Below, piece by piece: positions 1 through 9,757 of a stretch of 61,664 nt of DNA; positions within the stretch are counted from its first letter, which is position 1; every line of letters starts with the position of its first letter. Location of the stretch: the NCBI GenBank assembly GCA_021741245.1, contig JAIOYF010000018.1, forward strand, positions 1 through 61,664. Reading direction: 5' to 3'. The notes under the pieces were generated by a model. That model had not been told where the DNA came from. It worked only from the letters and a program-made list of their open reading frames with translations, and did no database searches. This stretch comes from Paracoccaceae bacterium. GTDB lineage: Bacteria > Pseudomonadota > Alphaproteobacteria > Rhodobacterales > Rhodobacteraceae. The position numbers and the translations under genes were made by a program.

Positions 1-101
1 GGCCCTTGAGACAACAACACACACAAATAACCATACCCAACAGAAACTTTGTTTCCCAGATTCCAGACAAAATTCCGCACAAAAACACACAGTGCAAAGA
101 C

Positions 102-698
102 TCACGCCAGCCGGGCGCGGGGTGACCAGACACGGACCAACAAAAGCGCCCCTACGACAGCCGCATAAAGCAGAGATTCGAGTTGCCAGCCCTTGACCAG
201 AACAACAAAATGCAACGCACCAGCAGTCCCGGCCACATAAGCCAAACGGTGCAGGCGCTTCCACCTTGTAGGCCCGATCTTGCGGATCGCGGCATTGGTG
301 GAGGTCGCCGCCAAGGGCGCTAGGCACAGCAACCCAACCATTCCGATGATGATATAGGGGCGCTTGATAAGGTCTGCGGTGATCTCGTTCCAACGCAGGC
401 CCATGTCCAGCACGACCCAAGCCGAAAAGTGAAGGGCTATGTAGACAAAGGCTAGCACCCCGAGTGCGCGGCGAAAGCGGATCAGGTTCAGGCCGATCCG
501 ACGCAAGGGGGTGATGCACAGCGAGGCGATCAGGAACTGCAGCCCCCAGAGACCAAGGCGCAACTCAATGCCCTTGACCGGGTCGGGGCCCAGCTCATTG
601 ACAGCCGCGGCCCAGACAAGCCAAGCCAAAGGGACAAGGCCACCTGCCCAGACCAAAGCCGTTGGCACCCTGCGGGCAAGGGTATTGATCCGGTCCAT
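102..698 (-). CDS. msrQ: MsrQ, haem-binding membrane subunit of periplasmic methionine sulfoxide reductase
   Basis: MsrQ passes electrons from the quinone pool or a flavin reductase through haem b to periplasmic MsrP, which repairs oxidised methionines. The 198-residue protein is hydrophobic with about six membrane segments and a ferric-reductase-like core; candidate haem histidines lie in ALHFSAWV (about 67) and in RRLHRLAYVAG (about 149). It follows msrP directly: the msrP TGA and this ATG share one base (TGATG), so the two are translationally coupled. An upstream TTG at 701 is possible but unnecessary. Length and neighbour both fit the family. About 100 bases remain beyond its stop to the window edge, with no gene seen there. 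Confidence 0.93.
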   Translation of the reverse strand: MDRINTLARRVPTALVWAGGLVPLAWLVWAAAVNELGPDPVKGIELRLGLWGLQFLIASLCITPLRRIGLNLIRFRRALGVLAFVYIALHFSAWVVLDMGLRWNEITADLIKRPYIIIGMVGLLCLAPLAATSTNAAIRKIGPTRWKRLHRLAYVAGTAGALHFVVLVKGWQLESLLYAAVVGALLLVRVWSPRARLA

Positions 699-1609
699 CA
701 ATAATCTTTCGCGAGGTCTTGCCCGGCATAGAGGCTTGCGACCTGCTCGCCATAGCCGTTGAACATCAATGTATCCTCGCGACCTGCGAAAAGGCCCGCG
801 CCCACACGGCGTTCACTGGCCTGACTCCATCTGGGGTGGTCCACCTGCGGGTTCACATTGGAGTAGAACCCGTATTCTCGTGCGTTTTGCATGTTCCATG
901 TCGCTTCGGGCTGCGTATCGGTCAGGGTGATGCTGACAATCGACTTGATGGATTTGAACCCGTATTTCCACGGCACAACCAGTCGCAAAGGCGCGCCGTT
1001 CTGATTTGGCAGCGCTTCGCCGTAAAGTCCGGTGGCAAGAATAGCCAATGGGTGCATTGCCTCATCCAGCCGCAAGCCTTCGCGGTAAGGCCAGTTCAGG
1101 ATCCCGCTGCGCTGACCCGGCATTTCTTCGGGGCGCACCAAGGTTTCAAAGGCGACGTATTTCGCCCCGGATTGCACACCCACTTTGTTCAGCAGATGCG
1201 ACAGTTCAAACCCGATCCATGGAATGATCATCGACCAAGCCTCAACACAGCGAAAGCGATAGATCCGTTCCTCCAGTGGAGCGTCCTTCAAGATATCTTC
1301 CAGACCGTAATTGCCGGGCCGATCGACCAGCCCACCGATCTGCACGGACCAAGGTGAGGTGGTCAGACCACCTGCGTATCGGGCAGGATCCCCCTTATCG
1401 AGGCCAAATTCGTAATAGTTGTTATAGGTGGTGATCTCCTCCAAGGTATTGGGGGCCTGATCTGTTGAGTAGGCGCTTTTGGCCGCGTCAATCTTGGCCA
1501 AAGCCGGGCCTGCCAGCATTGCCCCCGCCCCGGCAAGCAGTTGCCGCCGGTTCATCCACGTGCATTTTGGCGTCACACTTGACCAACCCAGATCATTCTT
1601 GAACCGCAT
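698..1609 (-). CDS. msrP: MsrP, periplasmic molybdopterin methionine sulfoxide reductase catalytic subunit
   Basis: This molybdoenzyme reduces both diastereomers of protein-bound methionine sulfoxide in the periplasm. A twin-arginine signal ([19 protein letters not shown], residues 20-38) shows export with the cofactor already inserted. The oxidoreductase molybdopterin domain follows, with the expected molybdenum-ligand cysteine at about 121 in [10 protein letters not shown] take the ATG giving MRFKNDLGW as the start, because a six-codon longer version adds nothing family-like. Length of 303 residues is normal. It is the first gene of a two-gene unit with msrQ. Confidence 0.94.
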   Translation of the reverse strand: MRFKNDLGWSSVTPKCTWMNRRQLLAGAGAMLAGPALAKIDAAKSAYSTDQAPNTLEEITTYNNYYEFGLDKGDPARYAGGLTTSPWSVQIGGLVDRPGNYGLEDILKDAPLEERIYRFRCVEAWSMIIPWIGFELSHLLNKVGVQSGAKYVAFETLVRPEEMPGQRSGILNWPYREGLRLDEAMHPLAILATGLYGEALPNQNGAPLRLVVPWKYGFKSIKSIVSITLTDTQPEATWNMQNAREYGFYSNVNPQVDHPRWSQASERRVGAGLFAGREDTLMFNGYGEQVASLYAGQDLAKDY

Positions 1610-2016
1610 CGCGACTTTTCCTTCCATCTATCTGGTTTCAAACCATGCAGTGACTGCCGGAAAATGCAAAACAATCCGTGTCACGACTGTGGGAAAGGAC
1701 TGAAACAAAGCAGATGGCCAGCGCAGGGGCGCTTCAAGGTTCGGAAAGTGGCAAGGTGGCAGAGGTGCTTTGGATTGGCCCGTGACGGGGGAACGCCGTT
1801 GTGGGGGGCTTTTTAGGGGGACTATCGGCCACCTCAACCTCGCGGCGGGTCACGCTTCATCACAACTCTTTGATTGGAAATCAGTATTTCACAGCGCTTA
1901 GCCCGCAAAAGGCCTTCGTCAATCCAGCCTCACGAATATGTCGGCATGATCTAATGCCCCCATCAGCCCCATATAAGGGCTGCCAACATGGCTTAGATCA
2001 AACGGGAGTGACACCA
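1610..2016. other. Intergenic region between msrP and the fasciclin gene
   Basis: These 407 bases separate two divergent genes and should hold both promoters. A minus-strand frame at 1628-1837 (69 codons) and a plus-strand extension of the next gene from 1801 are open, but both are proline/arginine-rich and without recognisable domains, so I treat them as non-coding. No hairpin, tRNA or clear promoter consensus was recognised. Confidence 0.4.
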
Positions 2017-2493
2017 ATGATCCGCAGAACCTTTCTTGCAATGACCGCCGCCCTTACTTTCTCGGCTCCGGCTTTTGCCGCCGATATGGATATCGTAGAC
2101 ACCGCCGTGGGCGCAGGCAGCTTTACCACGCTGGTCGCCGCCGTGCAGGCCGCCGGTCTGGTTGATACGCTCAAGGGCCCCGGCCCATTCACCGTCTTCG
2201 CACCAACGGACGCCGCCTTTGCAGCGTTGCCAGCAGGCACCGTCGAAGACCTGCTCAAGCCCGAGAACAAAGACCAGCTCGTGGCGATCCTGACCTACCA
2301 CGTCGTGCCGGGCAAAGTGATGTCCACCGACCTGTCCGAAGGGCTGAAGGCTGCGACCGTGAATGGGGCAGAGGTCACCATCACGCTTGATGGTGGGCCA
2401 AAGGTCAACGGCGCGGCAATCTCGACCGCCGATATTGAGGCGACCAATGGCGTGATCCACGTGATCGACGCGGTGATCTTGCCACCAATGTAA
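2017..2493 (+). CDS. Exported fasciclin (FAS1) domain protein
   Basis: The 158-residue product has a signal peptide ([21 protein letters not shown]) followed by one complete FAS1 domain. The FAS1 hallmarks are [15 protein letters not shown] (about 64-78) and the H-box-like [10 protein letters not shown] (about 98). FAS1 domains mediate adhesion or protein contacts at the cell surface; bacterial single-domain forms are mostly uncharacterised. The start is the ATG at 2017, preceded by GGGAGTG; the longer open frame upstream has no coding character. It is monocistronic and closed by a good terminator just downstream. Confidence 0.9.
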   Translation: MIRRTFLAMTAALTFSAPAFAADMDIVDTAVGAGSFTTLVAAVQAAGLVDTLKGPGPFTVFAPTDAAFAALPAGTVEDLLKPENKDQLVAILTYHVVPGKVMSTDLSEGLKAATVNGAEVTITLDGGPKVNGAAISTADIEATNGVIHVIDAVILPPM

Positions 2494-2515
2494 GGCCACC
2501 TTCACAGGTGCCAAG

Positions 2516-2546
2516 AAGGGGCGGAGCGATCCGCCCCTTTCTCTTT
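2516..2546 (+). terminator. Rho-independent terminator after the fasciclin gene
   Basis: A perfect 10-bp stem (AAGGGGCGGA / TCCGCCCCTT) with a GCGA tetraloop is followed by TCTCTTT. It lies 22 bases past the fasciclin stop. Confidence 0.85.
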
Positions 2547-2587
2547 GCCGCGGCACGGCGCATGTTGGCACCAAATAGGAGTGCCCC

Positions 2588-3334
2588 ATGAAAACCGCCC
2601 TGATCACCGGAGCTGCCCGTGGCATTGGCCATGCGACCACCTTGCGATTCTTGGCGGATGGCTGGCAGGTTGCGATGGTCGACCGGGACGCGCCGGAATT
2701 GATTGCCGCCGCCGCAAAGCTGGACCAAGCCGAGGGATTTGCGGCAGATGTATCGTCCCCCTCATCAGTAACAACCCTGATAGAATGCGTGCTGGCAAAG
2801 TTTGGGACAATCGACGCCTTGGTCAACAATGCAGGCGTGGCCGATTTCGGACCGATCGAAGAGACCGACTTTGACCGCTGGCGTCACGTGATGGACACCA
2901 ATCTGGACGGTGTGTTTCTGATGAGCCAAGCCGCGATCCCCGCGCTAAAGGCCAGTCGTGGCGCGATCGTCAATATCTCATCTATCTCGGGCTTGCGCGC
3001 CTCGACCTTGAGGGTGGCCTACGGCACCTCAAAGGCTGCTGTGATCCAGTTGACGCTGCAACAGGCTGTCGAACTGGGCGAATATGGCATCCGGGCAAAC
3101 TGTGTGGCGCCCGGCCCGGTCCGCACGAAACTGGCGATGGCTGTCCATTCACCCCAGATCATCGCCGCCTACCATGATGCCATTCCGCTGAACCGCTATG
3201 GAACCGAGGCCGAGATTGCCGAAGTGATCCACTTTTTATGCTCGGATCGCGCGACATATGTGACCGGCCAGACCATCGCCGTCGATGGTGGGTTCGAGGC
3301 GACGGGCATCGGCCTTCCGGCCCTGCGCGCCTAG
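2588..3334 (+). CDS. SDR family NAD(P)-dependent oxidoreductase
   Basis: This is a classical short-chain dehydrogenase/reductase of 248 residues. The nucleotide-binding glycine motif TGAARGIG is at residues 7-14, NNAG at 80-83, the catalytic serine at 132 in ISSISG, and the YxxxK pair is Tyr145 and Lys149 (YGTSK). The C-terminal VTGQTIAVDGG is typical of 3-oxoacyl-ACP reductase-like SDRs. The substrate cannot be told from sequence. TAGGAG precedes the ATG. It stands alone between a terminator and the convergent hemY-like gene, so context gives no further clue. Confidence 0.9.
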   Translation: MKTALITGAARGIGHATTLRFLADGWQVAMVDRDAPELIAAAAKLDQAEGFAADVSSPSSVTTLIECVLAKFGTIDALVNNAGVADFGPIEETDFDRWRHVMDTNLDGVFLMSQAAIPALKASRGAIVNISSISGLRASTLRVAYGTSKAAVIQLTLQQAVELGEYGIRANCVAPGPVRTKLAMAVHSPQIIAAYHDAIPLNRYGTEAEIAEVIHFLCSDRATYVTGQTIAVDGGFEATGIGLPALRA

Positions 3335-3448
3335 GGTCGGATCGGCCGTGAAGTCCGTATTTCAGTAGCGAAGAACGTTGCCCAAAGTTGAACGCGAGGC
3401 GGGCTTTCCCGCATCACTCTCTGCCATCGGTGGCGAACGTGCCGCAGC

Positions 3449-4894
3449 TTAGTTTGGTGTCTTGTCCACCGGCTCTGCATCAAGGATTTCGATATCCGGT
3501 GTAGCCACAGGTGCCGGCTTCTGTCCGACGATCAGCGGCAGTAATTCCGTGCCTGTTGCACTGGTCCCCCCGATTTCCGCCACTTCACGCCAGCTTAGCG
3601 TATCGAACCCACCGCAGTTATCGCAGATCGGGTGCCATTGGGCATGAATGGCCTGACATTTATCACAGCACCACTGTGGACCACGCGGCGCAGACAAGGC
3701 ACGGGTCAGCCAAGCGCGCACCACAGAATCCTCGGCACCTTCGCCGCGTTCGATCGCGGCCATGATCGCCAGTGACCGCTGCGTTGGGTGGGTTGTCACG
3801 ATATCGCCAAGGCTACGCCGTGCGGTCGGAAAATCCTCGGCCGCGACATGCAACTCTGCCAAAAGCAGGCGGGTCTGTTCATTCTCGGGCTGAATCGCCG
3901 TCAGCAGCTTAAAGCGTTTGATCCGTGCCACTGGGGTTTCGTCGGGCTCAATCTCCGCAAACGCGGCGGCCAGATCGGGATGCGGATGCGCCTGCCATGC
4001 TTTCTTAAGGACACGCGACGCGCCCTTTTTATCGCCCTTTTGGACCAAACCACGCGCGGCCATGCAGGCCGCCGGGATCAGATCGGGGGACAGGCGGTTG
4101 GCTTCAATCGCGGCCTCTCGCGCCTCGATACTGGCGTTTTCATCCAAGACGATCTTGGCCTCTTGCAAGGCAAGAACGGCATCCCGGCGACGGTAGACAT
4201 CGCGCGGCAACTCGCCCGCCTTTAGCTTTGCCCCCAAGGTGGCGCGGGCGCCTTTCCAATCGGACTTCTCGGCCTGCAGTTTCAACAGAATGTCTTGGGT
4301 TTCTGCATGCTTGGGCTTCATGGCAAAGGCCTTTTCGGCCAGTTTCAGCGCCGTTTCCGTATCGCCATCCGCAAGCTTTTGTTTCAAGAGCCCCCGCACA
4401 CCCACGAAACGCGTTTTGTCATCGCCCAGCAGACGCTTGTATGCCTCGGTCGCCCGTTTCGTATCGCCCGTTGCCTCAGCCGCCTGCGCTAAAAGCAGCG
4501 TCGTCAGTTCGGGCTTGGCCAAGAACTTCTCGGCTTTTTGGGCGCGCGACATGGCAACGCGCCCTTCCCCAGAGGCAAGCGCCATCAACCCTTCGCTCAG
4601 CGCCTGATAGCCCTTGCGCTCCCGGTTTCTGTCGAAATAGCGCGAAATTGCGGTTTCATCGCCATTGAGGAACCGCAATACCGCGACCACAAACCCGACG
4701 ATCTTCAAGACCACCCACAGCGACGCCACAAGCATCAAGGAAAGGATGACCGCCTGTAGAGGGCCAAGCGTTACTTCCCACCCGGCGACGGTGATCTGGA
4801 TGCCCCCGCCCGTATCCAAAAGAAGCCCAGCCCCATAGGCAAGCGCCGCGATCAGGGCGATGAAAATGAAAACCTTCAGCAATGACCAGATCAT
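3449..4894 (-). CDS. HemY-type TPR membrane protein with C-terminal CxxC-CxxC knuckle
   Basis: The N-terminus (MIWSLLKVFIFIALIAALAY) and a second membrane span near residue 50 match the HemY_N region of the inner-membrane protein encoded beside hemC/hemD. TPR-like helices fill residues 100-400. This HemY is not protoporphyrinogen oxidase; its role in haem synthesis is poorly defined. Near residue 422 there is CDKCQAIHAQWHPICDNC, two CxxC pairs ten residues apart, like the rubredoxin-type metal site of LapB. I use the ATG at 4894; the longer frame overlaps the upstream gene. It lies 10 bases after the mitofilin-like gene and is probably cotranscribed with it and hemD. Confidence 0.85.
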   Translation of the reverse strand: MIWSLLKVFIFIALIAALAYGAGLLLDTGGGIQITVAGWEVTLGPLQAVILSLMLVASLWVVLKIVGFVVAVLRFLNGDETAISRYFDRNRERKGYQALSEGLMALASGEGRVAMSRAQKAEKFLAKPELTTLLLAQAAEATGDTKRATEAYKRLLGDDKTRFVGVRGLLKQKLADGDTETALKLAEKAFAMKPKHAETQDILLKLQAEKSDWKGARATLGAKLKAGELPRDVYRRRDAVLALQEAKIVLDENASIEAREAAIEANRLSPDLIPAACMAARGLVQKGDKKGASRVLKKAWQAHPHPDLAAAFAEIEPDETPVARIKRFKLLTAIQPENEQTRLLLAELHVAAEDFPTARRSLGDIVTTHPTQRSLAIMAAIERGEGAEDSVVRAWLTRALSAPRGPQWCCDKCQAIHAQWHPICDNCGGFDTLSWREVAEIGGTSATGTELLPLIVGQKPAPVATPDIEILDAEPVDKTPN

Positions 4895-4904
4895 CTTTGT
4901 GTCC

Positions 4905-6173
4905 TTACCCGTCGATTGCTGATGAAAGATCGGCCACCGCTTTGGCCGCATCTTGCCGTGCCGTGGCCAAGGCAACCCAATCGGCCATTGCCGCCTGCCC
5001 CTCGGGAGGAAGCGCCCCGAGTTCGGTCATCGCCGCGTCCAGATCATCTGCCCTGAGCGCAGCTTCAGCGCGCGACAAGATCGCGTCAGGGTCATTCCCC
5101 TCACGCGGGGTAAGCGACCGCGCCCCGGTTGTGCTTTGCAAGAACGAGCCAAGGCGTTCTGACCATGTGTCGCCCGTATTGGCCCGCAATGACGCCTCAA
5201 GCGCTGCGCGCGCCGCCGCCGGGAATGCCTCGACCAGATCCGCACGGGATGTGATGCCCTCGGCTGCTGCATCGCGCAAGATCGCAGGCACTTCGATACC
5301 GCCAAGGTCGGCAAGCGCGCTTTCAAACGGTGCGCCGCTTTCCAACGCGGCCTGAATGCGACCAAGACCAGCCCGCGCCATGGCCTTTTGCGCGGTTTGC
5401 TCGGCCTCTGCCCTCATCTGCGCGGCTCTTTGTTCGGCTTCGGTCAGGCGCGCCTGTGCCTCAGCGGCCATTGCTTCGATGTTGGCTGTTGCGGCATCAC
5501 CCGCCCCCTTTAGCGACTCGACCTCTTGCCGAAGCGCCTCGACGGTCGCCTCCATCGCCGGAGAGGTTGCTGCCCCCCCTTCGCTGGGCGGACGGTTTTC
5601 GATGGCCGTCAAACGCCCGTCAAGGGCGGTCAAACGATCATCAATATCCGCGATCAGCCCTTGCAGTGGCACAAGATCAACCGGTTCAGCGGGCGCAGGG
5701 GCCGGGGCAGTCTCAAGTGCCACGACCCGCGCTTCCAGCGCCGGGTCAGAGGTTGCAGGCGCGGGGGTTGCTTCCACGGCAGCGATCCGCTCAGACAAAG
5801 TTGCGTTTTCTGCCTTCAGCGCGGTCATCTGGCCATTGAGATCAGATGCTCCCCCCAATGGGGCATAAACAGCAACGCCATATCCAATCGCGGCGGCAAT
5901 GATTCCGCCTACCACCACTCCGACAAAGCCGCCCTGCCCGCCTTGGTTTTGCACGGCGGGCGCGGGCGTCGGGGACGGTGGCTGTATTGGTGGAACGGAA
6001 TCTGCGACAGTATCCGTTGGGGACGCGCCCGATTCCTCAATCGTAACAGTAGCTTCTAGTGGATCGTCTACCATGCTGCGATCCGGTTCTTCGGCAACAA
6101 CAGGCTCTGCCTGATCTACAGCCTCGACCAAAGGGTCCTTTTCTTCGGCGTCCGGGCGATCATTTTCAGCCAT
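4905..6173 (-). CDS. Mitofilin-like membrane protein (COG4223 type)
   Basis: The 422-residue protein has an acidic cytoplasmic N-terminus (about 75 residues), one membrane helix (FVGVVVGGIIAAAIGYGVAV), a long alanine/glutamate-rich coiled coil in the periplasm, and a helical C-terminal domain typical of alphaproteobacterial mitofilin (Mic60) relatives. In alphaproteobacteria such proteins shape intracytoplasmic or inner-outer membrane contacts. The coding order hemD, mitofilin-like, hemY-like is a common arrangement in the group. The start at 6173 (MAENDRPDAEE) is preferred over a six-codon upstream extension. Confidence 0.85.
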   Translation of the reverse strand: MAENDRPDAEEKDPLVEAVDQAEPVVAEEPDRSMVDDPLEATVTIEESGASPTDTVADSVPPIQPPSPTPAPAVQNQGGQGGFVGVVVGGIIAAAIGYGVAVYAPLGGASDLNGQMTALKAENATLSERIAAVEATPAPATSDPALEARVVALETAPAPAPAEPVDLVPLQGLIADIDDRLTALDGRLTAIENRPPSEGGAATSPAMEATVEALRQEVESLKGAGDAATANIEAMAAEAQARLTEAEQRAAQMRAEAEQTAQKAMARAGLGRIQAALESGAPFESALADLGGIEVPAILRDAAAEGITSRADLVEAFPAAARAALEASLRANTGDTWSERLGSFLQSTTGARSLTPREGNDPDAILSRAEAALRADDLDAAMTELGALPPEGQAAMADWVALATARQDAAKAVADLSSAIDG

Positions 6174-6248
6174 TGTTCGTTTCCCCATCAATTCTCGAAT
6201 TTGCGGTCGAGCCTAGGCCTCAACCCTAATCCCGCACAACAACAAGGT

Positions 6249-6980
6249 TCAAGTCTGGAAGATCAGCTTGTCCATTGCATTCACGACACCGTCCTGTGTG
6301 GGCTCCGCCGCTATCTCGACCCTGCAAGTCAAATCAGACAGTATGTCAGCAACAGCAGCGCTTATGGTGACAAAGACAAGACTGGACGAAACGGGCCTCT
6401 CTTTGATCTGTCTGACAAGGATTTCTGCCGTGCGCGGCGAAAACAGAGGAACCAACAAAGTTCCAGCCTGTTCCAAAAGGGTCCACACTGCGTCACTTAG
6501 CGGCTGTTCTTGCTGATCATAAACCACGACGTCGGTCGCCGCCACCTTTGCTGCGCGCAAATGACCCACCACATCCCCGCGTGAGTCGCGGCCCCGCATG
6601 TGAAGAAAGGGGCCGGTGTCGGGGTGCTGCAAAACAAGATCAACCAATGCGCTTGCGTCGCCCTGCGCAGAGATTGCGGTGAAGCCTTGCTGTTTGGCCA
6701 CCCGCGCCGTGCGGTCACCCACGCAATAGGCCAGTTTCGGCAGGTCTGCACCAGCCTGCACCAACTTGCCTGCGGCGATGCATGCCGTTTCTGACGTCAG
6801 GATCAGCGCGCCGAAGGGTCCGTTTGGCAGCGGCGGCGAAAAGAAGGCGGGCACCATCAATGGACACAGCACGGTCTCCACCATTAAGCCATAGCGATCG
6901 ACCAACGCCTGTGCAAACCGCTGTCCCTGTGGCGCGGGGCGGGTGATGAGTATGGGCAAAGCGCGGGATTGCAGGGCCAT
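6249..6980 (-). CDS. hemD: Uroporphyrinogen-III synthase
   Basis: HemD cyclises hydroxymethylbilane with inversion of ring D, giving uroporphyrinogen III for haem and cobalamin. The 243-residue product begins with [19 protein letters not shown], typical of the family, and has two alternating alpha/beta domains; CVGDRTA (about 89) and [17 protein letters not shown] (about 125) are recognisable family segments. Sequence conservation in HemD is always low, so position matters: it is divergent from tsaD by only 45 bases and followed by the mitofilin-like and hemY-like genes, the usual arrangement. Confidence 0.9.
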   Translation of the reverse strand: MALQSRALPILITRPAPQGQRFAQALVDRYGLMVETVLCPLMVPAFFSPPLPNGPFGALILTSETACIAAGKLVQAGADLPKLAYCVGDRTARVAKQQGFTAISAQGDASALVDLVLQHPDTGPFLHMRGRDSRGDVVGHLRAAKVAATDVVVYDQQEQPLSDAVWTLLEQAGTLLVPLFSPRTAEILVRQIKERPVSSSLVFVTISAAVADILSDLTCRVEIAAEPTQDGVVNAMDKLIFQT

Positions 6981-7025
6981 GCCTGTGGTGTTACCTCCAC
7001 AAGACCTTTGGCGCAACGGCGGACC

Positions 7026-8117
7026 ATGCAGGCAACCCTGACCTTTCTTGGCATTGAATCAAGCTGCGATGATAGCGCGGCTGCGGTTGTGCGTGTGGGA
7101 GCACGTGCCGAAATCCTGTCTTCGGTGGTCGAGGGGCAAGTCGCCCTTCATGCAGATTTCGGGGGTGTTGTGCCCGAAATCGCCGCCCGCGCCCATGCAG
7201 AACGCTTGGATCATTGCGTGGAACGCGCACTTGCCGAGGCCGGTGTGCGCTTGGGTGATCTGGATGGAATCGCGGTGACTGCGGGGCCGGGCCTGATTGG
7301 GGGGGTATTGTCTGGCGTGATGTTGGCAAAGGGCCTGGCCGCTGGCAGTGGCTTGCCTTTGGTGGGCGTCAACCACCTTGCCGGGCATGCGCTGACCCCG
7401 CGTTTGACGGACGGCATGGCCTTTCCCTATCTCATGCTTTTGGTCTCTGGCGGGCATTGCCAATTCCTGATCGCCTCTGGCCCGGATCAGTTTCAGCGCA
7501 TCGGTGGCACCATCGACGATGCCCCCGGCGAGGCGTTTGACAAGACAGCAAAACTCTTGGGCCTTGCACAACCCGGCGGGCCCTTGGTCGAGCGTGAAGC
7601 GGCTCTTGGCAACCCCAAGCGCTTTGCTTTGCCACGGCCACTTTTGGATCGGCCGGGGTGTGACATGTCATTCTCGGGCCTGAAAACCGCCATTCTGCGG
7701 GCACGCGACAGCCTGATTTCTGTGCAAGGCGGTCTGACAGTGCAAGACCGCCGCGATCTGTGCGCAGGCTTTCAGCGCGCCGTCACGGATGTGCTGACCG
7801 AGAAAACCCGGCGGGCACTGGCCGTTTATCTGGAGGTCTCCCCCCCCATACCAGCCTTTGCCGTGGCGGGAGGCGTTGCGGCAAATTCTGCGATCCGGGC
7901 GGGGTTGGAGGGGGTGTGCGCGGCACATTCAGTTCGCTTTTCGGCCCCCCCCTTGCGCTTGTGCACCGACAATGCCGCGATGATCGCCTTTGCCGGGATT
8001 GAGCGGTTTCGGATCAGTGGGCAAGATGACATGACCCTGTCTGCCCGCCCGCGCTGGCCCTTGGATCAGACCGCTGCCCCACTTTTGGGATCAGGCAAGA
8101 AGGGGGCCAAGGCATGA
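7026..8117 (+). CDS. tsaD: tRNA N6-adenosine threonylcarbamoyltransferase TsaD
   Basis: TsaD transfers threonylcarbamoyl to A37 of ANN-decoding tRNAs in the cytoplasm, working with TsaB/E. The N-terminal [15 protein letters not shown], the metal-binding histidines of NHLAGH (His117, His121), VSGGHCQF, the [16 protein letters not shown] segment and the C-terminal [12 protein letters not shown] are all present. The 363-residue length is standard. The ATG at 7026 places the motif at the N-terminus; a 19-codon extension would run into hemD. Its last four bases overlap the gpsA start (ATGA). Confidence 0.97.
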   Translation: MQATLTFLGIESSCDDSAAAVVRVGARAEILSSVVEGQVALHADFGGVVPEIAARAHAERLDHCVERALAEAGVRLGDLDGIAVTAGPGLIGGVLSGVMLAKGLAAGSGLPLVGVNHLAGHALTPRLTDGMAFPYLMLLVSGGHCQFLIASGPDQFQRIGGTIDDAPGEAFDKTAKLLGLAQPGGPLVEREAALGNPKRFALPRPLLDRPGCDMSFSGLKTAILRARDSLISVQGGLTVQDRRDLCAGFQRAVTDVLTEKTRRALAVYLEVSPPIPAFAVAGGVAANSAIRAGLEGVCAAHSVRFSAPPLRLCTDNAAMIAFAGIERFRISGQDDMTLSARPRWPLDQTAAPLLGSGKKGAKA

Positions 8118-9061
8118 GCATTTCGATCCTTGGCGGTGGCGCATTTGGAACCGCCCTCGCCGTGGCGATTGGTGCGGAACGTGCGGTCACGCTTTGGGCG
8201 CGGGATGCAGCGGTGGAACAGCGACGGGAAAGCGCGCGACTGCCGGGGGTTGCCTTGCCAGATGGCGTGACGGTGACGTCAGATTTGGGCAATGCTTTGG
8301 AAGCAGAGGTTTTGCTTTTTGCCATGCCCATGCAAAGCCTTGCGCCCTTTGCCAAAGGGGTGCTGCAGGATCTGTCGGAAAAGGCCCTTGTCGCCTGCTG
8401 CAAAGGCATTGATCTGGTCGCCTTGCGCGGCCCATCGGCCATTCTTGGCGAATGCTGGCCCACCGCCACGCCAGCCATCCTGACGGGCCCCAGCTTTGCC
8501 ATCGATATCGCAGCGGGACTGCCAACCGCCCTGACCTTGGCCTGCGCCGATGATGAGATGGGCCAATCGCTGCAAAGCCGTCTGTCTACGCCCACCCTGC
8601 GCCTGTACCGGACAACCGATGTGATCGGTGCGGAACTGGGGGGGGCGTTGAAAAATGTCATCGCGATTGCTTGTGGGGCCTGCATCGGACAGGGCATTGG
8701 CGAAAGCGCCCGCGCGGCCCTGCTGACCCGCGGCTTTTCCGAGATGCAGCGCCTGTCGGTTGGCCTTGGCGCGCGGCCTGAAACCCTTGCTGGCCTGTCG
8801 GGCTTGGGTGACCTTGTGCTGACAAGCACATCGGACAAGTCACGCAACTATCGCTATGGCCTTGCGCTTGGCCACAAGCAAGATTTTGACCCTGCGACCA
8901 CGGTCGAGGGGGTTGCAACGGCGCGGGCGGCCTTGCGCCTTGGCCAACGCCACGGAATCGATTTGCCCATCACGGCGGCATTGGTGAATGTGTTCGATCA
9001 TGGCACAACGGTGCATGACGCGATTCAATCGCTTCTCTCTCGACCTTTGAAACAGGAATAA
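8114..9061 (+). CDS. gpsA: Glycerol-3-phosphate dehydrogenase [NAD(P)+]
   Basis: GpsA reduces dihydroxyacetone phosphate to sn-glycerol-3-phosphate for phospholipid synthesis. The NAD(P)-binding glycine motif [17 protein letters not shown] is at the N-terminus, [14 protein letters not shown] matches the GPSFA signature, [12 protein letters not shown] carries the catalytic lysine, and [16 protein letters not shown] is a family signature. The length of 315 residues is normal. It is translationally coupled to tsaD by ATGA and followed four bases later by the YciI gene. Confidence 0.96.
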   Translation: MSISILGGGAFGTALAVAIGAERAVTLWARDAAVEQRRESARLPGVALPDGVTVTSDLGNALEAEVLLFAMPMQSLAPFAKGVLQDLSEKALVACCKGIDLVALRGPSAILGECWPTATPAILTGPSFAIDIAAGLPTALTLACADDEMGQSLQSRLSTPTLRLYRTTDVIGAELGGALKNVIAIACGACIGQGIGESARAALLTRGFSEMQRLSVGLGARPETLAGLSGLGDLVLTSTSDKSRNYRYGLALGHKQDFDPATTVEGVATARAALRLGQRHGIDLPITAALVNVFDHGTTVHDAIQSLLSRPLKQE

Positions 9062-9065
9062 ACCT

Positions 9066-9338
9066 ATGCGTGTCGCACTGATCTGCAAAGACAAACCCGG
9101 ACATCTGCAAATTCGTCTTGATAACCGCAGCGACCATCTTGCCCATATCCAAACCTCGGGCGTTGTCGAAATGGCCGGACCCTTCTTGGACGCCGAGGGG
9201 CAGATGTGCGGCAGCTTGTTGATCCTTGATGTCGAGTCGGTGGACGAAGGCCGGGCTTGGGCAGCGGCGGACCCCTATGCAAAGGCGGGTTTGTTTGAGT
9301 CTGTCTCGGTTCAGGAATGGAAAAAGGTGGTCGGATGA
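9066..9338 (+). CDS. YciI family protein
   Basis: This 90-residue protein has the small ferredoxin-like YciI fold: MRVALICKDKPGHLQIRL at the start, then the conserved HLAHIQ and the SLLILDVESVDEGRAWAAADPYAKAGLFE segment with the DPYAKAG signature. Members are proposed to be small enzymes or stress proteins with a His-Asp pair, but few have a proven reaction. It sits between gpsA and the EVE gene and its TGA overlaps the next ATG, so all four genes from tsaD are probably one transcript. Confidence 0.88.
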   Translation: MRVALICKDKPGHLQIRLDNRSDHLAHIQTSGVVEMAGPFLDAEGQMCGSLLILDVESVDEGRAWAAADPYAKAGLFESVSVQEWKKVVG

Positions 9339-9757
9339 ACCACTGGCTGTTCAAATCTGAACCCGATGCGTGGAGTTGGGACCAGCAGGTTGCCAATGGC
9401 GTCAAGGGTGAGGAATGGACAGGGGTCCGCAACTATCAGGCGCGCAATAACATGCGGGCGATGAAGGTGGGGGATCTTGGGTTTTTCTACCATTCCAACA
9501 TCGGCAAAGAGATAGTCGGCATCGTTGAAGTGATCCGCGAATCCGCCCCAGACAGCAGCACAGATGATGCAAGGTGGGATTGCGTCGTGATCAAGGCCGT
9601 GAGACCCGTCAAGAAAACCGTCACCCTCGATGCCTGCAAGGTAGAGCCGGGGCTGGCCGCCATGGCGCTTGTGACAAATACACGGCTTTCGGTGCAGCCC
9701 GTCACCGCCGAGGAATGGCGGATTGTCTGCAATATGGCTGGCATCGACCCTATTTAA
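9335..9757 (+). CDS. EVE domain-containing protein
   Basis: The 140-residue protein is a single EVE domain, a PUA-like fold thought to bind modified nucleotides in DNA or RNA. HWLFKSEPDAWSWDQ at the N-terminus, EWTGVRNYQARNNMRAMKVGD and GFFYHSNI are diagnostic. The start overlaps the YciI stop (ATGA). Housekeeping EVE proteins of this type are widespread in proteobacteria and are not by themselves evidence of a defence island. Its last eight bases overlap the end of the convergent pseudo-subtilase gene. Confidence 0.92.
   Translation: MNHWLFKSEPDAWSWDQQVANGVKGEEWTGVRNYQARNNMRAMKVGDLGFFYHSNIGKEIVGIVEVIRESAPDSSTDDARWDCVVIKAVRPVKKTVTLDACKVEPGLAAMALVTNTRLSVQPVTAEEWRIVCNMAGIDPI

Noticed and set aside
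1628-1837. Minus-strand 69-codon frame upstream of msrP
   Set aside because: Proline-rich, no start signal, no domain; better read as promoter sequence.
9335-9757. EVE-domain gene as part of a defence island with the subtilase locus
   Set aside because: It is coupled to tsaD-gpsA-yciI, a housekeeping run on the other strand, and belongs to the common free-standing EVE type.
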